Below, piece after piece: positions 22,986 to 33,531 of a DNA stretch of 64,000 nucleotides. Both the position numbers and the translations under genes were made by a program. Numbering within the stretch: the first letter of the stretch is position 1; each line of letters opens with the position of its first letter. This DNA comes from Chenopodium formosanum (taxonomy: Eukaryota > Streptophyta > Magnoliopsida > Caryophyllales > Amaranthaceae). The notes beneath the pieces were generated by a model. That model saw only the letters and a list, made by a program, of their open reading frames with translations. It searched no databases and had not been told where the DNA came from. The stretch lies in contig CM044856.1 of the NCBI GenBank assembly GCA_024500155.1, forward strand, positions 52,142,303 to 52,206,302. The letters are read 5' to 3'.

Positions 22986-24331
22986 TCATACAATGCCTCC
23001 TAGAAAGAGCATCGACCACAACATTGCTCTTCCCTTCCTTGTATTTAGAAGAGAAAGTGAATGATTGGAGGAATTCAACCTATTTGGCATGCTTTGCATT
23101 GAGTTTATTAGAACCACCATTGATTTATAGTACTTGAAAGATTCATGAATGGAATGTAGTACAAATTGTTTAGGCCTTAAGTAATGTGACCAATGATCAA
23201 GAGCCCTCATAATAGCATAAAACTCCTTGTCATAGGTTCTATATGTCATTCTTGTCCCACCAAGGTTCTCACTAAAATAAGTAACCGGTCTCCCTCCTTG
23301 AACAAGAACCGCCCCAACTCCAACCCCAATAGCATCACATTGAACCTCAAAGGGTTGATCAAATTCGGAAGAGCCAACATTGGAGCCTCACACAACTTTT
23401 TCTTGAGAGTCTCAAAAGCCCTATGAGCCGATGATGTCCACTCAAAAGTACCCTTCATGCATTCGGTTACCAGAGCCAACATATTGCTAAAATTCTTCAC
23501 AAATCTTCGATAGAAAGAAGCTAGGCCATGGAACTCCTAACTTGAGTAAGAGTGGTAGGAGTAGGACAATATTGAATGGCTTCAACCTTACTAGGGTCAA
23601 TTGAGATCCCTACATTCGAAATCACATAGCCAAGAAAAACAATAGTATCCACCATTAAAGTACATTTTTCTAACTTGGCGAAAAGTAGCCTACTCTCAAT
23701 GTTTCAAATACTTGCCTCAAATGTTTAACATAATTAAGTTCACATTTGCTATAAACAAGTATGTCATCAAAATAAACAACAACAAATTTACCAATGAAGG
23801 GGAAAAGTACCTCGTTTATGAGTCTCATGAAAGTGCTTAGAGCATTAGAGATCCCAAATGGCATAACTAGCCACTCATAGAAGCCTTGATTTGTCTTGAA
23901 AGCGGTCTTCAACTCATCTCCTTCACGCATGCGAATTTTATGGTACCCCATCCTCAAGTCAATCTTTGAAAACACCTTGGAACCATGTAACTCATCAAGA
24001 ATATCATCAAGTCGTGGAATACGGAAGAGATATTTGATTGTAATGTTGTTGATGTTCTTACTACCCACACACATCCTCCATGGACCATCCTTTTCTGTAA
24101 CCAAAAGAGCTGGAACCGAACATTGGCTAAGGGATTACCTCACAAATCCTCTTGCTACCAACTCACCAACTTGTTTTTGAAGCTCTCTTGCTTCATCGGG
24201 GGTACAGTTATAAGCCGGTCTATTAGGAAGTTGTGATCCGGGAATAAGATCGATTTGATGCTCAATTCCCCTAATAGGTGGCAAACCGTGTGGGAGATCA
24301 TCGGGAAAAAACATCATGGTACTCAACCAAT
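22986..24331 (-). pseudogene. Reverse transcriptase and RNase H of the chromovirus pol
   Basis: RT begins with LPPIRGIEHQIDLIPGS and RELQKQVGELVARGFVR (24326-24135). It continues after a frame change with VFSKIDLRMGYHKIRMREGD, FYEWLVMPFGISNA and the catalytic FVVVYFDDILVYSK (YFDD) down to about 23670. CVGS stands where CVDSR is usual. RNase H parts follow: TFEWTSSAHRAFETLK (23500-23246) and MTYRTYDKEFYAIMRALDHW (23249 on). Several frame changes and stops separate the segments. At 24332 the coding sequence is interrupted by the CACTA-type element and resumes at 27888. Confidence 0.9.
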
Positions 24332-27300
24332 CACTACAAGAAAACTCATTTATAGCAACGATATTTTAGCAACGACATCTATGTTGTTGCAAAACTAATA
24401 TTTTGCAACGGCAATGTCGTTAAAAATATTTTTTAATTTCCCTCCACAAAATTCATAAGGCGGATCTTTGAAAATTTCAGACAAGTATTTTGTAACAACA
24501 GTTGTCGTTGTGAATTACTCTTTCTGTTTATACTAACAACAATTGTCGTTGCACAATTAATATTTATATTTTACAACGGCCCTTGTCGTTGCAAAAAATG
24601 CACTTTTTATACTGCAACAACTAATGTAATTGCTAAACATACTGACAATTATAAAGTCCTTACCCCGCGTTTTCTTCTAGTCTTTTCCTATTTTTCTCCG
24701 CCCCTCTCATTTCCGCGTCTTTATTCACATTGTTATTCACTTTAATTTATGTTCTCTCTATACTCACTATATGTGGATACTTTAGATCTTCCATTGATGC
24801 GTCTTCCTATATTCCCCTCTTCAATTGATATCATTTCTGAGGTAAGCTATATCAATTTCACAATCTGATTTTAACTCTCTATTCCCCATCTATATCCTTG
24901 TACTCTATCTCTTCCATTGCAGCAAACTCCAATTTCACCATTGAAGCGTATTCTGCACTCTCTCTACTCCATTAAGCTAAGGTATGGTGTTTATTCTTTT
25001 TTATAAGCATCTTCTAATGTCAATTTGACAATCTAGTGTTTTCTTTCACTCCATCTTTGATTTAATTATTTTTGTCTAATTGTTAATATGGTTAGATTAG
25101 GGTTATGTTTATATTTCTCCCAAAAAAAAAAAATTAATTATAATTTCTCCTTTAGATCTCTTATCACGTCCCCCTTTTTTAATTGTAATTTTCCCTAATT
25201 TTAATTTGGTCCCTTTTAATAAAATTTCTATGCTATTATCATCAGTTAATCTCCCATTTTACTATGTAATTTGTGTTCTTTTTTCCCTATAATTTGGACT
25301 GTGAGGCGTTAATTTGTTGTTTACTTTAGTCAATTTAAAGTTTTAGTAATAGTTACAATTAGTGAATTCAGGAAAGATGATATGAGTTTATTGACTTTTT
25401 TAAATGAGAAGTTCTGTCAATTTCAGAGACTTGTTTGATATTTGAATCAATTTAAGATTCTTATAAGATGAAATATTGAACAATTAGTTAAAATTATTGA
25501 TGTTATGAAAGGTTATACGAGTAATTTGGGCTTTTGGGCGATTGATTATGGTTTTTTTGTCCGTAATTATTAGGAAAATGAGTTCACTATTTACTATGGC
25601 TACCCTAGAATCGGTTTGAGTAAGTTTTATGCTTTATTTGATCCCAATTGGGGATTTGAGGTTATCATTTTATTGGTTTTAGTTCCTGCAATATTGATTA
25701 ATCTGGGTTCTCTATTATTTATTCTGAGCTGATTTATCATATTGGTTTTAGAATCTGGAATATTGATTAATCAACATTTATAGAATAGAAGATGTAGGGG
25801 TGAAATATGTGTTATGGTTGTGGTGGTTAATGATGGTGTATCCGCTATTTGCCATAAGATTTGGATATTGTGGTTGTTAAAGTGATGAATTGTGTTGAGT
25901 GTCTACCAAAAGTGTTCTTCTATGCCTTGATCAACTTTTATTTCAAGTTTCTTTATACTGCTTTATATATGCCTTCTATGTGCCATCTCTCTTTTGTGTT
26001 GATATATATGATTATTAATTCATTCTAATGGGGTCATAGGTGGTGTTGCATTTCAATGAACTTTGTGTCTTTGCATTAATCATCTCCATTTCCCAAACAT
26101 TATTCTCAAATATTTTTAATCCTAGCTAACAATTCTTTCTGCACTATTGTACAATGTCCGATAATATCAATAATATAAAAGTATTTTAGATTCTTCTCAC
26201 TTTCACATTAATTACATATCCTTCCCTTGTGTTAGGTATTAGTACACTTGATGTATATAGAAATGTCCGTATGTATTTGCATTCTTGATCTACAACAAAA
26301 TTGAATGAGAGTTATATGAATCAATGGAACATAACCATAAACCCCAACTTGCAACTTGATAATTTGTTTATATATACAAATTACGCTTCTCTTATATTTA
26401 TTGTTTTCAACAAGAAAAAGTTGTAGATGGATATTTGACAGCTTTGCCAACTTGGATTCTCTGATGTTATATACCCATAAAATTAGTGTTCGAAAAGGTT
26501 TCAGCCATATTTTTCTTCGTTTACTATTGCTCTGTTTAGCTAGCTTTAGCAAGTTAGATTATATCTCTTATATTATATAGGCATATGATCAGAGTTTTAA
26601 AAAATATTATGCCATATTTAGTGTTGCTCTCTTATTCTTCCCCATCTTTTTATTGCTTCTACCGTATGTGAACTTATGCTATTCCATCTTTTAATTTCTT
26701 CATATTGCAATCTAATACTATAAGTTTCACTATCCAGATTCCATATCAGCTTTACTAGCGAAGAAGCACATTACGTCAAGAGCCAACCTTTCATGTAAGA
26801 TAAAAAGAGGTTAGCCTTTATTTATGTAATTTACTCTAATCTCCTATTTTTGGTTGTCTACCATGTCTGCAATAATCTAATTAATTAGGTGATGGTGAGC
26901 AGGATCCGAGTCCTTCGTATATCAAGCATTTAGTTTTATTCACAATAAATGTGTAAAGTTAAATTATTTTTAGACTTTAATTTGTTACGAATCTCCATAA
27001 GCTATGTTTGTACACTATATGAAATGGAGAAAGACAAAAGACACCCTATTGTGATTACGCTTGCAGGTGGGCATTATTCAAATCAGAGGGTCTTGATGAG
27101 GTTAATGCGTTTAAGGTATGTCGTCTCTTCCTGTTTCCTTCACTTTTTAGACAGCTCAATTATACTCAAGAATAATAATCTATAGAAATATTTTTTCTAT
27201 TCATATATACTTGTTTTGTGGGTTTTAAAACAGGTCGTCTTGTGTTTGCTCTTGACAAATTGCGAGCAAGGTATCCCTGGTTTTCATTCAAGCAGATATA

Positions 27301-27884
27301 TTATTGATGCTTACATTGCTGTTGATTCTATTGTTGTCACTGCTGCCTATGCTATTAAATATTTCAATATTTTAACTTTGAACGATAAATAAAAATACTT
27401 TCTTTGGGATCAAATTATAATATTACAGTAATTTATAAATGAAAATATTCAAGTTTATATATGTATATGTCTTTCTTTATCAAATATTGAGCAAAGTAAA
27501 CTTTATTTTTATTTCGTCATTTTTTTTATTAACATTGATCATTTTTTGCAACGACTTTGTCATAGCTAAATATATATATTATTTTGTAACGAGAAATATC
27601 GTTGCGAAACATATCTTTGACAACGACAAATGTCATTGTTATAAATATATTCCATATGGCTACTAACACTATGTATGGCAACGACAAATTTATTACAACG
27701 ACAATTGTCGTTGTTAAAAACATTTCTTTAGCAACGATGAAAGTCGTGGCTCCCATTTTTTGTGACGCCCATATCCGCAATGACCTTGCAACGACAATTG
27801 TCGTTGCTAAAGTTATATTTTGGAACGACAATCTATTTTTAGCAACAAATTGAACTGTTGCCAAAAACTAGATTTCTTGCAGTG
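24332..27884. mobile_element. CACTA-type element, 3.55 kb, no transposase seen
   Basis: The left end is CACTACAAGAAAA. The right end is the complement of CACTGCAAGAAAT (one internal mismatch in the first 12). The flanks 24329-24331 and 27885-27887 are both AAT, a 3-bp target duplication. Subterminal regions are full of GCAACGACAATTGTCGTTGC-like motifs in both orientations (24355-24620 and 27540-27860). The middle is AT-rich with splice-like signals and short exon-like pieces (for example 27060-27120), but I could not identify a transposase or a captured gene. Open frames at the right end come from the repeats. It is a non-autonomous element younger than the chromovirus it interrupts. Confidence 0.88.
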
Positions 27885-27887
27885 AAT

Positions 27888-28500
27888 ACTTCCTTGACAA
27901 GGAGGTGGATTGATTTCTCTCGCTCACTCTTTTGTGTTTCCCTGACAAGACATATAAAGACAGTGTGTCCTTAATTTATCTCCTTTCCCATCTCATTTTC
28001 CTCAATGAGAAGGTTCTCCTTGATTATGTTTCCCGTACCCAAGGGTTCTTTGTGTTTAATTGTGGGGGACAAGGGGTTGAGTACAATCTTTTTCTTATCC
28101 ATCATGAATGAATAAATGTTTTTTCTTCCATCATGCAATACATCTCTATAAAATTTCCAAGGTCTTCCAAGTAATACATGACAAGCATCCATAAGCAATA
28201 CATCATAAAGAACCTCATCCTCATATAGTATGCCAATTGAAAAAGAAAGAAAAGCTTGTTTTGTTACCTTGACCTCATTGTGATTGTTAATCCATTGAAG
28301 CTTGTAGGGAGTAGGATGATCAGTAGTTTCATGATTGAGCTTGCTCACCAATGTTGTTGAAGCCACGTTAGTGCAAGAGCAACTATCAATGATAAGGTTG
28401 AAAACTCGATCTTGTATGGTGCAACGAGTTTGGAATATGGTTTCCCATTGCTCTTCCGCTAAAGCGGTGGAAATGAAGTGATGTTCCCTTCTCATAACAA
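27888..28500 (-). pseudogene. Aspartic protease region of the chromovirus
   Basis: The minus strand reads VFNLIIDSCSCTNVAS, where the active-site D-S/T-G is DSC. Then come SFSIG..YEDEVLYDVL and HVLLGRPWKFYRDVLHDGR, the flap and C-terminal LLGRPW motif of Ty3/gypsy proteases. The Gly to Cys change next to the catalytic Asp also occurs in some plant gypsy elements, so it does not prove inactivity. The frame is open with the upstream gag part (28978-27971). Confidence 0.85.
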
Positions 28501-29555
28501 GGATTTGACCCTCGTCGGCTTTAACTAAAATCTTATCTTCCTCATCATATATAGGGTCCCCAAAATCCTTCTTCTCATCTTCGTACTCATCATCATCCAC
28601 TTCACGAATCATCATAGCTCTACTATTTCGACACTCATTAGCAAAATGTCCATAGCCTCTACACTTGTAGCAAGTCTTCCTATTGCTCATCTTGTTGTGA
28701 GCATCTTTGCTAGAAAAATGCATGGGAGCCTTGCCTTTTTCATCCTTGGCAATGGGTTTGCTTGTCTCACCCTTTGGAGCAAAACAATTCTTGAAGGTAG
28801 GTTTAGGATACCCACTAGCACTACTCATCTTGTCATACTTCTCAAACTTCAAAGCCTTTTGCACCACTTGATCAAAACTTCCATGGGAATGCACATCAAC
28901 CTTTTTCCCAAGCTTTCTCTCAATACCACCAATATACCTAGCAATCTTATGCTCCAGTGCTACTTCAATTCCACTCATAAAAGAGAGTTATTTAAACTCC
29001 CTAGTATACTTCTCTACCGACATAGTCCCTTACTTAAGAGAATTCAACATAAGATAAGCATCATAATCTCTAGGCACAAAAGCCTTATTCATATATTTTT
29101 TTTAATTTCTCCCAAGAAGTAATATTTTTATTTTCCATCTTTCCTCCTACGATTCTTTATCTTCTCATATTATAAAGAAGCAAGTTTTTTAAGCTTAAGG
29201 ATGGCCAATTTGAAACGTTTTTCATCATTATAACCCTAATATTCAAAGATATTCTCCATACTCCTAACCCAATCAAGAAATTCATTAGGATCAAGATTAC
29301 CTTTAAAATCCGAAAATTCCAACTGGATGTCTCGGTCACGGTTGTCCTCATGGTGTCGTTTGCGGTGTTCCCTTCTCCGGTGAGGAGAGTGAGAATCATC
29401 TTCTTCACTAGGGATTCTCCTCCTTCTAGGACTTCTTCTATGACTACTTCTATTCTCCAAGACCTCAAGAATTCTATCAAACTTCCTTTCTAGAGCGTCC
29501 AATCTAGAGTGTTCTTGTAACCTTCATCATCCGCATAATAGTTTCTATCACCCAT
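28501..29555 (-). pseudogene. Gag of the chromovirus
   Basis: The probable start is ATG at 29555-29553 (MGDRNYYADDEG). A one-base shift near 29495 moves into the frame LERKFDRILEVLENR with an Arg/Ser-rich stretch, then DIQLEFSDFKGNLDPNEFLDWV, the conserved chromovirus gag entry. Further breaks lie around 29240-28980. The C-terminal part has one zinc knuckle CYKCRGYGHFANEC (near 28670-28630). Gag would form the particle and bind RNA. Confidence 0.85.
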
Positions 29556-29676
29556 GTTTCTAGATAGAAAGCTTGTATCTTTGACAGAAAAATTTAAATT
29601 TTGTGGGAAAAGATGAGATCTTTTGAGAGGGGAAAGAGAAATTCAAAAGTTAGAATCTATCTAGGATAATAACCTA

Positions 29677-29690
29677 GGCTCTTGATACCA
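29677..29690 (-). other. Primer-binding site of the chromovirus
   Basis: On the minus strand TGGTATCAAGAGCC begins two bases after the 5' LTR. It is close to the complement of the initiator-tRNA-Met 3' end (TGGTATCAGAGC), with one extra base. Confidence 0.85.
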
Positions 29691-29692
29691 AA

Positions 29693-30701
29693 TGATACGA
29701 AATAACCAAGGAAAAACAAGAAAAGGGGAAGAGAAAACAAGTAACAACAATATCAAATCAACAAAACAAGATAAACCTATTACAATAATAATAACCAAGA
29801 TATATGAAATAGGGGTTCTTAATCAAAGCTAACACAAAGTAAAGCTAGGATTAAGGTGTAATCTCAAAGATTACAAGGTAGCAGTCACAAAGAAAGCAAA
29901 TAATCACAAAGATTATGGGTAGAGAGAGAAAGTCTCTTTGATTACACAATCAAGCAAAGTTCAACATAAAAACTAAATGCAAAACGTTCTCAAAAGGAAG
30001 GCCCTGTTTGGTTCACCTTACAAAAATAATATTAAGTAAAAATAAGTTCAGTTCAGTAAAAATAAGTTCAGTTCAGTAAAATTAATTTCAGTTCAGTAAA
30101 AATAATTTCAGTTCAGTAAAAATAAGTTAAGTTCAGTAAAATTCAGTTTTCTTAAAGAAGAATTATAATAGAAAATTAGTAGAAATAATTTCAGTTCAGT
30201 AAAAATAATTTAAGTTCAGTAAAATTAAGTTCAGTTCAGTAAAAAAAAAAAAGTTCAGTTAAGTAAAAATAAGTTCAAATCAGTAAAAATAATTTAAGTT
30301 CAGCAAAATTAAGGTGAATCAAACAGGGCCGAACTTAAAAAGTCCGTAAAACACTCACTAAAAATGGGAAAAGGATTGGCCAAACACTGGGTAGGTTAAG
30401 TCGGACTACTGGGTAGGTTCGGTCGATCCAAGTGTAGGTTCGGTCGAACTTCCCTGTTCCTAGTTCGGTCAAACTTTTGGATTTCTACCTCTCCTGCAAA
30501 AATACTGAAATTCGATTTGCTACTGCCTAGAAGGTTTGATCGGACTTCCTTGGTTCGGCCGCACCACTTTAATTATTCCGATCTTCAAGTGTAATGATAG
30601 TCAACCCCGAGAGGTGACCACCAAGGAGCTTGGCCCGACTACGTGTCTCAACATGTGGCACGTCTTCCACTTCTTCCACCGAGTTCCATGCACCTGTGTC
30701 A
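29693..30701 (-). repeat. 5' LTR of the chromovirus, enlarged by a MITE
   Basis: It starts TGATACGAAA and ends TGTGTCA, followed by the GAATA duplication. It holds the 331-bp MITE (30000-30330). It also has extra copies of a GTAGGTTCGGTCGAAC-like unit (30390-30460) that are present once in the left LTR, which accounts for most of the remaining length difference. On the minus strand this copy keeps the pol C-terminal frame open for longer than the left LTR does (TRSRAKLLGGHLSGL). Confidence 0.9.
30000..30330. mobile_element. MITE with internal 15-bp repeats, inserted in one LTR
   Basis: GGCCCTGTTTGGTTCACCTTA at the left and its near complement at the right (AAGGTGAATCAAACAGGGCC) form the termini. 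GAA at 29997-29999 and 30331-30333 is the target duplication. The other LTR shows the empty site AAAAGGAACTTAAA near 21405. The inside is mostly tandem AGTTCAGTAAAAATA-type units (about fifteen). No coding capacity. The ends resemble PIF/Harbinger-type MITEs, but a GAA target is not the usual TWA. Confidence 0.9.
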
Positions 30702-30890
30702 GAATATCTGCACGACCATTGCAATTTTAAAATCAAACACCATGACCTCAAGGCTGTAAGTATTCTTTTGATGATAATTTTTAAGTCGTACTTGGGGATT
30801 TTTGGCATGCAAAATTAGTGGACGAAAAACTAACTCATCTACTACTCAATTAAGAGGAATAATGGGTACGTATTAATATTAAAATGTATA
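30702..30890 (+). pseudogene. LRR receptor-like kinase pseudogene, kinase subdomains VIb to VIII
   Basis: Joined to 21099 across the chromovirus, this continues the exon: HGMEYLHDHCNFKIKHHDLKA is interrupted after the first few residues by the element. The part here gives the catalytic loop HHDLKA (usual HRDxKA) and then ILL and FKSYLG, followed by an activation loop readable only with three or more one-base shifts. In it a GDFGxAKLVDE segment and a TQLRGIMG-like segment can be recognised. YLHxHCNPKIIHRDVKAANxLL and AKLVD..T.VTTQVRGTMGH are characteristic of LRR receptor kinase subfamily II, so this is my assignment. It is clearly a pseudogene. Confidence 0.75.
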
Positions 30891-32397
30891 AAATGTTCAC
30901 AAATGTTGTTTCTGTCAGTAATGTTGAAGTGAGATTAGAGATGGCTGATGGGTATGACACAAAATTTTCAAAATTTCAATTCTAGATGTTTAATTGCTCA
31001 TAATTTATCTCTAATTAGTACACTATTCTTTTACTTGAGCTCTACAACTCTTTTGGTTCCTCAATAAAGTAAATATATGCCCTAAAATTTGATATAATTA
31101 TTAAGACAAATTAATTTCCCCTTTTTTAGATTACTTCGACACTGTTGAATGTTTCCCCCCTTTTTCGTTTTATGTTGTATTGCTTGTTTATTAATCGTAT
31201 CACCGTTGAATGCTTTCACACATTGTGGATAGGTATTATTGCTGAATATAGCTCATACTGTAAGGGTAAGTTGTAAAATTAATTGCTTGTTTATCAATCG
31301 TATTATTGTTGAATATAGCTCTTAAAGTAAGGGTAAGTTGTAAAATTAATTGCTTGTTTATTAATCGTATTATCGTTAAATATAGCTCTTACTGTCAGGG
31401 TAAGTTGTAAAATTGTGTGTTTTTTTTTGCTTCTTATCTAATCAAGATCTCTGAATATTATTCGCAAAATTATGTGTATTCCTTATTAGTTTGTAAATTA
31501 CTTCAAGAGTTTTGCAGACGATAATTTCAACTTTAATAGGGATAAATCATCGGTTTTGTATATGAATTAAGGTCTTTCAAGTTTGAAATATTATTTTAAG
31601 TGGTGTTTACTTATAAGTTTTATAAAATTAATTAGTAAGTACTCCTACCAAAATAAGCAAAAAAAAAAAAAAAATAAGTAAACTAAAGATATATCTTTGA
31701 CTCTTCATTTTGTCTTCTTTACTCATGTTGGACACTCAACACTTCGACAAGGGTATTATCTTAAATCACATAATTGTTGAAGAAAGTTTGAAAATAGAAG
31801 GAAGGAAAACAATGTTGTCTAGCACTCGTATCTTAGTATGTCCTCCCATTTGCAATATGCTCCTCTAGTAATGCTTTGTAATGTAGTTATTTTTATATAG
31901 TGTAATTGAAGGATAAACGGATAGAGAGACTTTGTAAAGGATTTTCTATGTTGCAATATCACAAATAGACGTGCTGACAAATAGAGAGAGGGAGTAGAGA
32001 TCCGCTTTAGAAATAGGGGAGTGAGTGATAAAATAGGAGCACGTTTAAAAGATTATAGTAATTAAACTTTGATCTTATTTGTTTTTTAGTAAGCAATATT
32101 TAATTTTTAATAAGTATATTTGATTCTTAAATAAACATATTTCCCATGGTTATGTGGAATGTTGTGACTAAAATTTTGCATGTTATATATAGTCTTGTGT
32201 ATACAATAGCGATATTTTTGTTGATTTACATAGTAAGGATTTTTTTATTAAATATGTTTTGAAAAATTATTTTGATAGCTTGACAATTGACACGTCACAT
32301 GCTTGATCAAACAATTAAAAAGGGCAGTAATTAGTTTCAAGATTGCAATTTGTTACTTGTATATTTTTGTACTTTTTTTTGGTCCAATATTTTCTCC
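30891..32397. other. Host intron-like region
   Basis: AT-rich sequence downstream of the kinase exon with no coding match. It includes a short tandem repeat (31190-31415). The right edge is the left breakpoint of the 10.7-kb duplication. Confidence 0.45.
31190..31415. repeat. 67-bp tandem repeat, about three copies
   Basis: GGGTAAGTTGTAAAATT recurs at 31264, 31331 and 31398. The unit also contains ATTGCTTGTTTAT..AATCGTAT..TATAGCTCTTA. Confidence 0.85.
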
Positions 32398-32905
32398 ATA
32401 AATTAGCTTGGTAGAAAGGTATGCTACTCAGCCATTGTTCATAAATACTGTTTTTTGATCCAATATTTGTTCTTTTTAACTGTTCCTGTCTATCTCAGCC
32501 ATTGTCGATGGTGTATAGCTTCAATGTACATATATATGCATGTCTAATCTAAGTTATATTATGCTTATTTTCTGATAAGTACCAATAGAAAGTGAGCTTC
32601 ACTCCATTACTATTATTTTAGTAGCTTAGATTGATCATGATTATTTTATTCATCATAACCTTAACTTAATTTTTATATAAATTATAAGAAAATTCTTGAT
32701 TCACTTTAAATTTTGCTTAATAATGTTTTGGAATGATACAAAGTCATGATTAAAGGTCATAAAGTGAGTTTATTTTCAATGAATTTATACTCAAGCTTCC
32801 TGAGTACATACATTGTAATGCGTTGATTTTCACTGAAATCAAATTTTCAATATGTGTAGCAGGGAAATGGTGGTGTTAATTTGCTTGTTTTATTTGATGT
32901 TGCAG

Positions 32906-33005
32906 GTTGATGATCATGTTAGTCTAAAACAATATTGGGGATTTGAAGCCACTGAAGGATACCGACCACACAAATGTTGCTCGGTGTCAGAATGTGAAAT
33001 CAAAA
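32906..33005 (+). pseudogene. Possible second kinase-like exon fragment
   Basis: After a TTGATGTTGCAG acceptor-like site the plus strand can be read as IGDLKPLKDTDHTNVARCQ, faintly like the activation loop VGDFGLAKLVD..TNVTTQVRG of subfamily II LRR kinases. An in-frame TAA lies upstream. The match is weak. It recurs in copy 2 at about 43593-43692. Confidence 0.25.
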
Positions 33006-33059
33006 CCAATTAAGCAAGATGAATTTTAATGTGTAATAGAGGATATTGCTTTTTATTAG

Positions 33060-33480
33060 TAATCAAAGGTACCTTTTATTTTCACAAGCCTTCATTGATG
33101 TATACAATTTTTTAAAGGTGAGAAAATTCGTTGATGTAATGTATTTAGGAGTGAGAAAATTCTTTGAAAGTGAACATATTATTTAAAGATGAGCAAATTA
33201 TTTACGGGTGAGCAATTTATTTAGGAGTGAGTTAATTTGTATATGATATTTAAAGATGGGCATACTATTTTACTGTGAGGTAATTGTATATGACATTTAA
33301 GGGGTGAGAAAATTATTTAAAGGTGAGTGATTTTATATGATTTTTAGGATTTAATACGTTCTGTAAGGATAGGAAAATACATTAGGGGTGAGTAATTTTA
33401 GTTATTTTGTATTGTTTTTAGGGTTTAATACATTCTATAAGGATAAGAAAATACTTTAGGGGTGAGTAACTTTTATAGTG
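33060..33480. repeat. Degenerate GGTGAG(A/T)AA repeat tract
   Basis: Phrases such as TTTAAAGGTGAGAAAATT and TTAGGGGTGAGTAATTTT recur irregularly, with a partial duplication of about 85 bp (33350-33400 against 33415-33470). No coding signal. The same tract is in copy 2. Confidence 0.55.
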
Positions 33481-33531
33481 GTGAGGTATATGTATATAAT
33501 ATGAATAATAACATTTCTATACAAATCACGG

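Larger units (their letters stand above)
21100..30701 (-). mobile_element. CRM-like chromovirus (Ty3/gypsy), with two later insertions
   Basis: Two LTRs (21100-21703 and 29693-30701) bound a gag-pol region on the minus strand. The flanking pentamers 21095-21099 and 30702-30706 are both GAATA, a 5-bp target duplication. A primer-binding site lies inside the right LTR and a purine tract next to the left one. Without the 3.55-kb CACTA-type element and the 331-bp MITE it would be about 5.7 kb. The protein order is gag, protease, RT, RNase H, integrase, as in Ty3/gypsy. The open frame continues into the 3' LTR, a trait described for CRM elements, so I favour CRM, though clade assignment needs a tree. 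Many frame breaks make it defective. Confidence 0.92.
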
